DNA from: Phoronis australis
Lineage: Eukaryota > Phoronida > Phoronidae
Reading direction: 5' to 3'
Length of the DNA stretch: 64,000 nt
NCBI GenBank assembly: GCA_002633005.1
Contig: NMRA01000019.1
Span: forward strand, 1,515,719-1,579,718
Made by a program: the position numbers and the translations under genes. Position 1 is the stretch's first letter. Each line of letters opens with the position of its first letter. The notes below the pieces were generated by a model. The model did no database searches, was not told where the DNA came from, and was given only the letters and a program-made list of their open reading frames with translations. This document shows positions 39,301 through 49,448 of this stretch, one piece after another.

Positions 39301-39968
39301 AACGAGTTAAGCACATGTGATGGCGTACAAGTGTGTTCGTTTTACGAAGCGATCCGTTGACTAGGCCTTGATCATCAGCTGATTGTGTCGCGTTTCAAGT
39401 TAGTATTTGAGGACGACCGAATGCTTCTTGGGAACACATGTTTTTTTTAACTGAAACAGCTGCCTGGCAGACGACAAATGTAGGTCGATGCATGTCAGTG
39501 ACTTCCGTGACCCTGTGCGTTGCCGCAAAAATGTTTCACGCAAGTAAAAGAACTCAATAGAAAAAGCAACTTATCTGGCATCGCTTTACAATGATTTGGG
39601 TCTCCGCTAATAAAGTAAAAGAGCTGCGTTTTATTTATGCTGTCTGGGCCCAGGTCATTGTCAATCTGCAATTCCTATATTAGCATACGTTGCATGTAGT
39701 TTTGACCTTTGAATTCCTTCTTTTTCACAACGGAACGTTGCGACTGTGCTTGTAAGATCGGCTAAGACTTTATTTTATTATATTTCAGTGTCATGAATCA
39801 AATGAAGCTTTAAGCAAAAGTTTACTAACAAGTAGGCTTCAGGAGACATGTACTTGGCGACTGGGACAACCGTTGTCTGGCCTAGCTGCTTTAACCGCCT
39901 ACATGCACGTTGTATGTATTTTAAGCTTTAATCTTATTTTAATTCGTTTAAGTATAGATGTGATAACA
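30364..39968. other. Gene-poor interval
   Basis: No recognisable exon. A run of C (about 31350) and an ambiguous base (36075) mark poor sequence. A tRNA-like segment lies near 34.03-34.10 kb. Open frames are under 95 codons and show no family motif. Confidence 0.5.
34027..34105 (-). repeat. tRNA-derived SINE-like head
   Basis: On the minus strand a good B box, GATTCGATTCC (complement of 34029-34039), lies downstream of an A-box-like TGGCTCTCAGTGACCGG (complement of 34086-34102) at tRNA-gene spacing. Arms do not fold into a full cloverleaf, so a SINE head or tRNA pseudogene is more likely than a functional tRNA. Confidence 0.4.
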
Positions 39969-39973
39969 GCCAT

Positions 39974-39990
39974 GCACACACACACGCCCA

Positions 39991-40036
<46 letters not shown>

Positions 40037-40041
40037 AACAC
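39974..40041. repeat. CA dinucleotide microsatellite
   Basis: About 30 CA units with a few interruptions (GCCCA, AAACA). Open frames reading Thr-His or Cys-Val across it are artefacts. Confidence 0.95.
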
Positions 40042-40066
40042 ATGACCCGGAAAACGTCAGAATGAG

Positions 40067-40118
40067 ATAAAACAACGCCGGCTGTTGCATTTTAATGCAA
40101 TAGCCGGCGTTGTATTAT
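40067..40118. repeat. Near-perfect palindrome (20-bp stem)
   Basis: CAACGCCGGCTGTTGCATT (40073-40091) pairs with AATGCAATAGCCGGCGTTG (40094-40112) across a 2-base TT loop. The one non-Watson-Crick position would be a G-T pair. The stem extends outward through ATAA/TTAT with one mismatch. It lies about 30 bp from the CA microsatellite. The function is unknown; a cruciform, small hairpin transposon or hairpin RNA are all possible. Confidence 0.85.
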
Positions 40119-42000
40119 TGTTTAATTAAAATTATAAGTTGAGCCGTTACCGGCGATGAAAACACACCCTGTTAGAAAAGCACCGAATGCTAAAAGCGTA
40201 TTGGGCTTCTAGTGTATTTTAAACAGACGTTCATTTTACTACATTTTACATGTATATAATTGTAGTTTTTAGCCCACTATTGGCATTGTCATGCAAGAAA
40301 AAAAGATGTTTGATATGATGATATATTTAAATGTGAGGTGCGTTTTTTTGGAAAATTACAAAAACGTATGTTATCTTTGGTATATCTTAATTGAATATGT
40401 GTAATAACTTTTGTCTTTTGTTTCAGTCGTAGTATTTGTATTATTCTCATAGAAAACACGGTTTATGCATGAAAAAATGCATTTTTTGTGGTTTGTTTTA
40501 TTGATTACCTTTCATTTCTGATATTGATATGGTATAATAAAATGCTTACCGAGAGTCATGTACTGCATGCTGTCAACACATAATTTTCTGTGTTTATACA
40601 GCGTGAAAATCGTTCGTCACCACTCACTGATTGCGTGGCAGTGTCTCAGTCTTTGGGAGCAGGCGAAACTCTGAAGTCGGTTCGACGTTGGTAAACAGTC
40701 ACCTCTAAGTTGGTGCGACGTCGGCAAACAGTCGCTTGCATGTTGGCGCAACGTCGATAAGCAGTTGGACTTGAATTAACGCAACGTCGGAGCGGGACGT
40801 TTTTCGCCGAGGTCGTGCCGCTGTCGGTTATTAGTAGGCTGTGCCCTGTGTCGGAACAACCTCGGTTCATCGTCCGCCTGAGTGCTTGACGACGATCGCC
40901 AGACGGACAAAATCACGTTTGCCCGACATCAGTAGCCTTAGTCAACCACTGAGACATAAGATGAGTCGTCCGTCCAACCGGGGACACACATCTTAAAAAT
41001 GTTTCTGGAGTTTAACTCAAAGTAGATTTCCACTGAAACAGAAGACAAACTGTTCACCAGGAATGTTTACAGTTTGTTCTCAAAGTTTTCGAATTTTTGT
41101 TGATGTCTAAGCATTTTTACTTTAGTATCAAATTTCAGAAAAAAACGATCTGTCAACTGCTCGGCACGCCATCGTTTTGTCTCCCACACATCAAAGCACG
41201 CCTCCTTATTTGATATGGCAAGACTGACGTAACACCTTTCCGCCATGTGGAAAATGTGACCTTAGACTTTTGAAGTACACAAAACAATTGCAATTTCAAG
41301 CTGAACCCAGTCCAACTTCTTTAAACGCGTGCGCGCATATGCATTATTAGGTGCGGAGAATTTGAAAATCTTATTAGGAGAAGGGACTTTTATTTCTTCT
41401 GTATTTCAAAAATAGTGAATTCGACATTTTTTTCTGGAAATTCTTGCAATATTGAAAGTGAATAACCCCTACGTTAGCATTCCCAAAAAAGTAGTTTCGC
41501 CAACATCTGTTTAAAATGTGTTTTTAAGAGTCTTCGCGTCCCATGCCTCTTTAAGCAGTAACAGCCGTTGGATAACTCGCCCAACATTTATACTGTAGAC
41601 ACGCTTGCCGGATTAGCAAAAGGAGTTTGCAACTGAACTAGTGCCCAATGGTGGCTGACGATAGCTGTGGTTGTGCTTTACGTTTCTTCCGCATTCTTTT
41701 CCGACCAGCTTTTACTCGAAATCTTAGGCTTTTACCCGAGTCTGCAATTGGAATCTTGGGGTCATTAAGTGCGAACTTGGACTAGCTACTCCCAAACACA
41801 TACTCTTATCTTGAGCTTCCAAAACGGAAGAACTAAAAATATCCAAATAATTTCGATTTCGATGTATTTTACACCATTTGTTGCCGACAGATCTTGCCTG
41901 AAGGTCCGGCCAGATCTATGGTTTGCTTAGCTAATCTGGAAATAATTGACTCCTGGTTGCTGCAGACAACTCCCTGAAACCACTTTGTAGTGGTGAACCT
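40119..42000. other. No recognised gene
   Basis: Apart from the 33-bp repeat at 40.68-40.79 kb this interval shows no coding exon or RNA gene that I can support. Confidence 0.5.
40679..40792 (-). repeat. 33-bp tandem repeat (11-codon unit), 3.5 copies
   Basis: Units start at 40679, 40712, 40745 and 40778 (partial), each beginning GGTTCGACGTT or a variant. The period is a multiple of three. A minus-strand frame (40646-40870) reads an 11-residue repeat of the form RR-C/R-x-N-x-x-x-T/P-V/A-Y/C. It could be part of a real repetitive peptide, but no signal peptide, start context or flanking exon supports that. Confidence 0.65.
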
Positions 42001-42044
42001 CTGGACAAGCATCTGACGTTGAAGCATCTTCATGGGTTGCGCAC

Positions 42045-42180
42045 CACAGGGGGCTGGGGGCTATAGCCTCTCCACTTCCTTCAGTGATGCGCCGCCCATG
42101 GTCTACCGGTGCTGTTCCACCAGGAGGCTGGAGGACTTCCACTTTTTCAGTGCTGCGCCGCTCATGACTTGGGTAGTGGA
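42045..42180. repeat. 66-bp tandem duplication
   Basis: Two diverged units share TCCACTT...TTCAGTG...TGCGCCGC...CATG with TCAGTG at 42081 and 42147, giving a 66-bp period. It is GC-richer than its surroundings. Confidence 0.55.
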
Positions 42181-43159
42181 TGTCGGAATGTGCACGAGTC
42201 AGTATCACTTTTGTGTGTCAACACCGAAGAAGATCATAACAATGAAAAACCTTGGATTCAAAGCCAGCGGACATTTATATCTAGGCAAGGGATAACTGAC
42301 AAAATTACCTAACAGATGATAGAGATAGAGTGTGTCGTGTAGCATTAATTTGGCCACGATACATGTAGCTTTCCTTCAAAGCTGACGAACTAGATTTCAC
42401 AGTGGCCCTGAAAGCGAACATTTTCTCACTTGCGCGATGTTACGTGGCATGAACGGTGTATTAACGTAAGATGTACATGAATCAGAGAGTGCAGAGGCGT
42501 TTTATTTGCGTTTAATACCTGAACTATGATTACTAACGCTATCTATCGGTAGCTCACGTAACATCTCCTTTCCTATCGAAATCAATTAAACTAACACAAT
42601 GAAATGTTAAAGACTAGACGTACAATAATACAACTTGAATGGAGAGTCACTAGAACTGAGATCCTAGAGCAACATTCAAAATCTGGGTGGATTTCTCACA
42701 ATCTTCACACTTTTGTGTGGAGCAGGTGTTGGCGATTTGGTAGAAACGTTGGTTTCCAGTCTGTCAGGGGGTCATCGTGTTACCGCCGCAACAGCGGCAG
42801 GAGGCTTAATGTTGTATGACTCTCCAGAACAACCTGTTTTTCTCAGCAGGTGTCTCTTACGTCTGTAAATTCTGCCGTTGGAACATTGAACTTTTTATTT
42901 TCCGTTCCCCACCACAGTGTATGTTGATTCAGCAGCAAATTATGAGCGTTCCTCTTGTCTCTCCAAAGGATGCATGCGTACTGCATCTATCGCCAGGTTT
43001 AAGCTGTGGAAGATCCCTGTTACGCTTGTCTAGATGGGCAGCCACACTCCACCTCTTATTGGACATGACTTATCTTTCATCTTATTGCAGCTTCCTCGAA
43101 GAACGTATAATACTTTGCTGTGGTAGGTAGATTGCTCTTCGCCTCCCTGCCAAAAATGG
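42181..43159. other. No recognised gene
   Basis: Mixed repeat-like sequence. CTATCTATCGGTAGCTC near 42540 resembles CTAGCTATCGGTAGCTC near 43700, so this block and 43.44-43.78 kb may be related debris around the 38-bp array. No exon assigned. Confidence 0.4.
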
Positions 43160-43164
43160 CCGAG

Positions 43165-43430
43165 GATATCAGATGCTCCGTCGATGTGATTCGAACGCTC
43201 AGGACATGAGATGCTCCGTCGGTGTGTTTCGAGCGCTCAGAACATGAGATGATCCGTCGGTGTGTTTCGAACAACCAGGACATGAGATGCTCCGTCGGTG
43301 TGTTTCGAGCGCCCAGGACATGAGATGCTCCGTCGGTGTGTGTCGAACGCCCAGGACATGAGATGCTCCGTCGGTGTGTTTTGAACGCTCAGGGTATTAG
43401 ATGCTCCGTCGGTGTATTTCGAACGCTCAG
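43165..43430. repeat. 38-bp minisatellite, 7 copies
   Basis: TCCGTCG occurs at 43177, 43215, 43253, 43291, 43329, 43367 and 43405, exactly 38 bp apart. The unit contains AGATGCTCCGTCGGTGTGTT and TCGAACGCTCAGGACATG. The period is not a multiple of three, so the open frames here are not a coding repeat. Confidence 0.92.
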
Positions 43431-44049
43431 CAGGCCAAGATAAGGATCCTCTCCACTTCTTATCAATTTTTTTTAAATTATCTTCTCTGCAGCAGCTTGA
43501 GCAGCGCCTTTGCCTTGGTGTTAACACTTGAGGTCACGCTGTGCTCAAAGGACCGAAGAAGGGTGTCAATTTCTTGATAATGCAGGGATGCGTACTGCAG
43601 TCACCATAGCTACTAAGTGTGTCTGGAATGCACAGTCTGGCGAAGTGATGTTCCGACTTGTTGACAACAGTGCTCGAGTAATATCTGAACTGTCACTAAT
43701 GCTAGCTATCGGTAGCTCCCTTAGTTTACATCATAGGCGTTTCAAGCGGAGGATAGCCAGTTAAAGGGGAGGGTCATTGCTCCTCTCGGATTCAGGCGAT
43801 TAGAAATTTTAGGGCAAAGCAAGAACAACATTCGGGGAGCCAAGAATCCAGAACAGGCGATCAGGCGCGGATTGGTGGCAAACGAGGGGTGTAGGGTTCT
43901 CCTACCATGCCTACTTAATTAGGGTAAAACTACATTTATGGGGTGCCCCGGTATCATTGGCGAAGAAAGACATTAGCGGGAAAAGCTAGTGTAATCATCA
44001 CCATTGCGCAGCCGGTACTATGGTGGGTTTCAACCTCAAAATGCCGCAC
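43431..44049. other. Spacer between two minisatellites
   Basis: No recognised gene. A 78-codon plus-strand frame (43528-43764) lacks family motifs. Confidence 0.45.
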
Positions 44050-44312
44050 TGAATAGGATGTGCCCAGTAGCGTCCAAAGGCCTTGAGAAATAGGATGTGC
44101 CCAGTAGCCCCCTAAGGCCTTGTGAAATAGGATGTGCCCAGTAGCGCCCGAAGGCCTTGAGAAATAGGATGTGTCCAGTAGCGCCCGAAGGCCTTGAGAA
44201 ATAGGATGTGCCCTGTAGCCCATGAAGGCCTTGTGAAATAGGATGTGCCCAGTAGCGCCCGAAGGCCTTGCGAAATAGGATGTGTCCAGCAGCCCCCGAA
44301 GGCCTTGTGAAA
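44050..44312. repeat. 37-bp minisatellite, 7 copies
   Basis: TAGGATGTG recurs at 44054, 44091, 44128, 44165, 44202, 44239 and 44276, exactly 37 bp apart. The unit contains CCCAGTAGCGCCCGAAGGCC and TTGTGAAATAGGATG. It is unrelated in sequence to the 38-bp array 600 bp upstream. Confidence 0.92.
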
Positions 44313-47300
44313 TCCTGAGCTTCATTTGTTAGTGCATTTTGGAACTATAATCCAAACATTTTATAGACTGATGTTGTTAATGAAGTCGTAGGCAATATGG
44401 CTACATTATTTTAAAATAAACACACTTAGATATCAGCTATATTTGGCATTAGGAAACACTTGTTTTTCCAAAAACAAACATTACGCTTACACGAGATTTT
44501 GATAAATTTCATAATTTTAAATATCAGGTCTTTAGTACTTTCTTTGTTAGTAGTGTTTTAGAAATTTGCATAACGCCAATCTAACATTGATCAAGAGTTG
44601 GCGAACTGAGAGCATTTTTAAGTCAGTCAAGAAAATTAAAGTGAATCCAGACATTTCAAGATTAAAACCAGTCTTACGTTTGTTACCTTATCATAGTGAT
44701 TTTGACCACTCGAGCAAAAACATATCAACTGGATTCATTGCATTGCTGTTTTGATTTTGTTTTAAGGAAGGTTTTTTCTAAAATTAAAAGTGTCTGCATT
44801 GTGGCTATTAAATGAAAAAGTACGTCGTCCCTACTGTAACTAGAACCGGCATTAGGCAAATCTTGACTAACAGGATTTGCACGCGAGTAGACCAAAAAGT
44901 GAGCGATAGTCCTTATGGTCTTGACTTAACGAGTTGGATGAGATAAATGCGGTCGTAAACCCACACGCGTATTTAGCGTACGAGTTCCAAAGTCAGAAAA
45001 CAAATAATAAGTAAGACAAACGACCAAAATGAGTGTTTTTAAAATTTAAAAATAACAGTATCCATTTTTGAATTTCTAAAATCGAGGCATTATGAAAGAA
45101 ATTAGAGAATAGAATTTCTAAGCCAAGGGCATTAATTTGTGAATCTATTAAGACTGGTTAGTCACTCTCTGGCTTAGACTCACGTAGACGTTGGGGTAAC
45201 AATGATTCCACGTGTTAGCGTAGGAGCTGTCTCATGGGTTAGAAAACAACAGCAAGGTTTTTCAAAAAAATGTTTGTTGATGCTTGTAATGTTTTCAACG
45301 GATTTCAACATAACTGAAAAGCTTAAGAATTCTCCGAGTACAAGTTTCATTATATTCATCAATCAGTGCGACCTACTGTAGTTGCACACAATATGTCAGT
45401 GAGCTTTTGCGCTCGACGGAAGACGCTGCAAATTGTGGCACCACATCTTTGGAACTAATTGGCATATTCTGGGTTCAAAACATCTGCTTTTTACCCAAAT
45501 GTACAACATATAATGCGCTGACTTTTCAAATATTACATGCTTGAAGACGTATATACTCGTACTGGAAAAATAAAGTTGTCCGCCCCTAGGATGAAACTGT
45601 AAGGCCCACGCGGGACTGTCAGACCAACTAAGCGCGGGCCATCAATTTAGACAGTCTTTCGGTTTGTAAATGGAACATCATGAATCGTTTTGTCTTCGAA
45701 ATTGCAATACTCTCGGCTTTCAAAACACCTGTTTGGCTGCTTATGAAATTGACACAAGTCTGAAGAAATTTTAAAGACCGGCCGGGTGAACATGCTCTCC
45801 AGAGAGCGACCAGCTGAAGGCCTGGGTTCACTGAAAACCTTAAAAAAATCAATCGATTCGCTTTTATTCAAGCGCTGTGTTATTTGATGGATTGTCTCAA
45901 AGTATAAAATATCAAACTCGTCTGTTTCTCCGGCTTCCAACGCAATATACAACAGCGGAATGGAGCCGGAGGACTGGTATTGGGCAGATTATATATGTCA
46001 GTTTCTGAGCCCCACGCTTAATTCAGGTGATTTATTGTTACCAATTTCACCAATTATTTGGGTCGACAAACATGTAGGTTAAGACGATCTCATAGCTTCA
46101 GCCTGGAGTTCGGGCACTGCCATACACAGACATTAATTAAAGTTTATCTGTTCTATCCAACATGACTGGAGGCAGCGACGCTAACTCACATGTAAGCCTG
46201 TAATAAATCTGACTGGAAAGAAATTGTTCGACAGATGTCGCTTTAGATGTCCCTAACTGCGCTGTTACCCTGGCACACAAAACCAAGCGGGAAAAATAAG
46301 TTGGAATTTGAGCAACCATCCAGGCCTAGAATGAACGACAAACATCGGCAGGTAATCCATAATGTCTCACATGAAACTCGACTGTCGTGGACTTCGACGG
46401 TTGTTTTCTGTCACTTCGCTTGACTTGTTGAAATCAATGAAGAATTTCTAGACGTAGTAGTCATGTATACTCGGGAACCCAATTGGCAATGGTCGTCCGC
46501 CTAAGGCCCTAAGGCTAAGCATAAAACCGGCTTGTTGTCGTACTCACCCAATTATTCCACTTCAAAGTTATGCTCTGAATAGGATTTGATTTAACTCTCA
46601 CAAATATATAGTATTCGTTGATTCAAACGTTTTCTTTTACTTATGCGGTGTTGTTCAACTGTGCATTGCTTTTCGACAGCCATTTTATATTTTTATAATG
46701 ACTCCCAGCCATGTCGTCATATGCTGCCGCCTTTTGAAAGAACAGAAAACCACACAGAAAAAAGCCAAGAAAATAGTGGAAAGTGGTTTACAGCAATTCT
46801 ACTTCAACCACAAACTGTTTTACTAGCATGATATTGATTTTTATATCGCTTTAAATTGATTTAGAATTTCAGATCTGGAAAATAAATCGCAATTGTTTTA
46901 TTCCAGATAGACCTTACTTATTTTCTGTTTGTGACCTCTTTATTTGACTTTTTGCTCTTGTTGTTCTTAACACTACTTATCTCTGCTGTCCTTCTTTTTC
47001 TTTTCGGGTTTTCTTCATTCTCTGTTAGCATCTTGTCAGCCAAAACCGAACTGTAACCCTTTGAGACTTGGTCGGCACAAGTTGATCATTGAACCTCGAT
47101 ACAATTGTTCTAATAAATTAGCCATAATCATATTGTTTGATTTTTTTCTCGTCTTTAACAGGCTTCTGCAATCTTAAATAAACAAATAAATACCCAAGTT
47201 GCACTTGAATTTTATTGCTCAATCTCTTCTTTTATTTTTGGTTAGTCATGCTGTGTTGTATGTAACAATGCAATATAGTGAAATAAAGTCAATGTTTTAC

Positions 47301-47800
47301 TTTATTGGTGGCCATTCTCTATCAATTCAAGTATTTTAATTTTCTTCAAATAAATTCCAAATGCTCTAACCAAAAATTTCAACATGAATGTTGAGCTCAG
47401 TACTTCGTTTTGCAATAAAAAAACAAGTGGACAATATTTTGATGACCAATGCGTGAGCCGAAACTGTTAAGCACCCAGCGTGTTGCATTTGTCTCCTGCG
47501 TTTTTCCTTTGGCCTAACAGGTGTCAGTTAGTGCCTGGGACAATTAGATACATTGCATAAACAATCCCTGAGTTGCTTTTTGTTCCGTCCGAAGAAAATT
47601 TAATTTCGAAAATATCTTCTGAGAATGAACAAAAATGTGCATTAGTAAAATCTACAAGTTTTAAAATGGTCTCAAAAAAACAGCCGGTATATGCATTAAC
47701 TTTAGTCTTAGTTCTTCCATGCGTGTTTCTCCTGAGAGGTTAGTACCTAACGTGCAGACGAGCACTCCTATTGGAATGCTAAGTTCCGCGTGGCTGCGCT
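44313..47800. other. No recognised gene
   Basis: AT-rich. A 101-codon minus-strand frame at 45647-45952 looks protein-like in composition, but I could not tie it to a family or to convincing splice sites. Confidence 0.45.
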
Positions 47801-47804
47801 GCAT

Positions 47805-47834
47805 GCGAAAGAAGATGGCGGACGACCTTTGGAG
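47805..47834 (+). promoter_or_regulatory. Candidate promoter/5' exon with YY1-like AAGATGGCGG
   Basis: GAAAGAAGATGGCGGACGAC (47808-47827) contains the AAGATGGCGG core typical of YY1 sites at housekeeping-gene starts, in a CpG-richer patch. The ATG at 47815 opens 11 codons up to a possible donor (GATAG then GTATCC). Its phase does not fit HAUS1 exon 2 at 49274, so at best this would be a 5' untranslated HAUS1 exon or an unrelated start. Confidence 0.3.
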
Positions 47835-49151
47835 CCTGACGACGATAGGTATCCGCACTATACTGTAGTAATAGCCGAGTTCGGAGTAGGAAAATTACAT
47901 CGCCCTGGAAGCCGCAGGCATACAGGGGCGATAATACATCTCGTGGTAATTGTTTACAATATGAAAACATTGACAAACACACATGATTTTGGTATCGTTT
48001 GATTCCTTGCAACGTTATCTTTCCAAAAATGTATGAATGTTTCCCCTACCGCGTATGGTCCGTATTTTATCCTCGAATTTCGGTTCGCACTATTTCCTGG
48101 TTGACACCACCATGTTAGCTCAACTCAAGATTACAGCATCACCTGTTGTTAAAGAATGAAACAGCATCATCGACTCTTAATGGTGTTTGCCCGCACCGAG
48201 ATTCCCATTTAAGTTTTCCTGACACAATATGGAGTACAAGTAGCAGCATTTCACCTTTTCTATTTTTTTCTAATTGTGACCATTTGACCATTTTCCACGA
48301 AATTGTCGAAAGTGATACCCTTTTCACCAATTTGGACCTCAAAAACAACCTTCGCTTTTTTTCGCAGATTCTTGCTTGCAGATGCGTACCAGGGTCGCCA
48401 TAGGATCAAATTCAAACCCTTGGAACCGTAACTGGGGCAGGGGATAGGCGGGTCTCGGTCAGTATGAACTTCTGAAAAGTGACGATCTGCAGAAGTCGCG
48501 GAAGATTAGTTCAGATTTTGACTGCCAGGGGACTCCTTCTATTCATGAAGCACCTATAGGAGCTAAGCCGTCCTACTGGTGGTGCCAGTAGGATGGTAGT
48601 CACTGTCTGTATTTGGGTCTGTTTCATGCAACTGGACACTTGGGCCGACTTTGTGTTATGCAGTTATGGCTTTATGGGCAACATGTAGCCCCTCGGCTGG
48701 CTGTCTCAGGGCTACAGTACTTACCATCACTTTCAGTACACTAATTGTAAGAGAGTTTTAGGCAAAAGCTGCTGACTGAATAAGAGGTTTTCACATCCCT
48801 GGTTCTTCAAAAATACATTATTATTACATTCAACATTATCATGTTTATGTCCTTCAGCTATCCATTCTTTCTCTTCACATATCTTCCACGAAGCATAACT
48901 TCAGGAATTATGATGACTTTGGGGAAGAATTCCAACTCTAATTTTTTAGTCGCTGTTAACTTTTCCACTGCGTGCTATAGCCACAAAGCGTACGTTAAGC
49001 ATGAACTAGAGCAAGACTTAGTGAAGCATGTGACCTGGCGTTTTACACTTGTAAAAAATAGCATGGCAAGATATCTGTTGGAATTTGTAAGATTTTGTAT
49101 CCCTTGGACTTTTTGTTCGTGAACTGAAACTGGCACCTGGGACAGATTTTC

Positions 49152-49193
49152 ATGGAACCGATGTGTTCAGTGATCAATGAAGCATTGCTTAAG
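49152..49193 (+). CDS. HAUS1: HAUS1 exon 1 (predicted start exon)
   Basis: The ATG at 49152 opens 14 codons (MEPMCSVINEALLK). They end exactly at a donor (CTTAAG then GTGTCA, at 49194) in phase 0, compatible with exon 2 at 49274 across an 80-bp intron. A TGA lies in frame at 49125, so the frame is closed upstream. The model gives a short N-terminus before the conserved VREWL block, the same place and length range as in known HAUS1 proteins. It is less certain than the later exons because the first residues are poorly conserved. Confidence 0.55.
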
Positions 49194-49273
49194 GTGTCAC
49201 ATGTGCTCTTTGCACTAAACTCTAAGCTGCTCAATTTAAGCAGGAACTGTACTGTGTCCCTTTTCTGTCTTAG

Positions 49274-49448
49274 GTTCGTGAGTGGCTCTCCACCTTATTT
49301 GTGGATGGCAAACAGCCACAGTATGAGATTGGAGAGAGACCTTTGGAGATCTTAGACCTGTTGAAGTGCCGTTGTGATCAGCGGGAGAAGGACACACGAC
49401 ATATCATTGAAGACTTGAAGCGCAAGACTGAAGAGTACAGGGTAGAAG
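49274..49448 (+). CDS. HAUS1: HAUS1 exon 2, augmin subunit 1
   Basis: HAUS1 is one of eight subunits of augmin (HAUS), which recruits gamma-tubulin ring complexes to existing spindle microtubules for branching nucleation. It is an all-helical coiled-coil protein in the HAUS1/3/4/5 half of the complex. This exon encodes VREWLSTLFVDGKQPQYEIG, then REKDTRHIIEDLKRKTEEYR. It aligns with the N-terminal head of vertebrate HAUS1, sharing the W-L...PQYE and IEDLK-K--EY blocks. Acceptor TTTTCTGTCTTAG ends at 49273; donor GAAG then GTTCAG is at 49449. Ending after one base of a codon lets exon 3 complete an alanine (RVE-A-FRL), the residue found at that position in the family. A GGGTAGAA donor seven bases earlier would break the frame. 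Confidence 0.88.

Noticed and set aside
39873-40090. Thr-His and Cys-Val frames
   Set aside because: Translations of the CA microsatellite.
43165-44312. CRISPR array
   Set aside because: Units are contiguous tandem copies without unique spacers, and the genome is eukaryotic.
43954-44325. 123-codon minus-strand frame with HPISQGL-like repeats
   Set aside because: Translation of the 37-bp array; the period is not a multiple of three, so each unit is read in a different phase.
45647-45990. Acidic, protein-like minus-strand frame (about 113 codons when extended)
   Set aside because: Composition looks coding, but I could not match a family or define splice sites. Worth a translated search, not an annotation.
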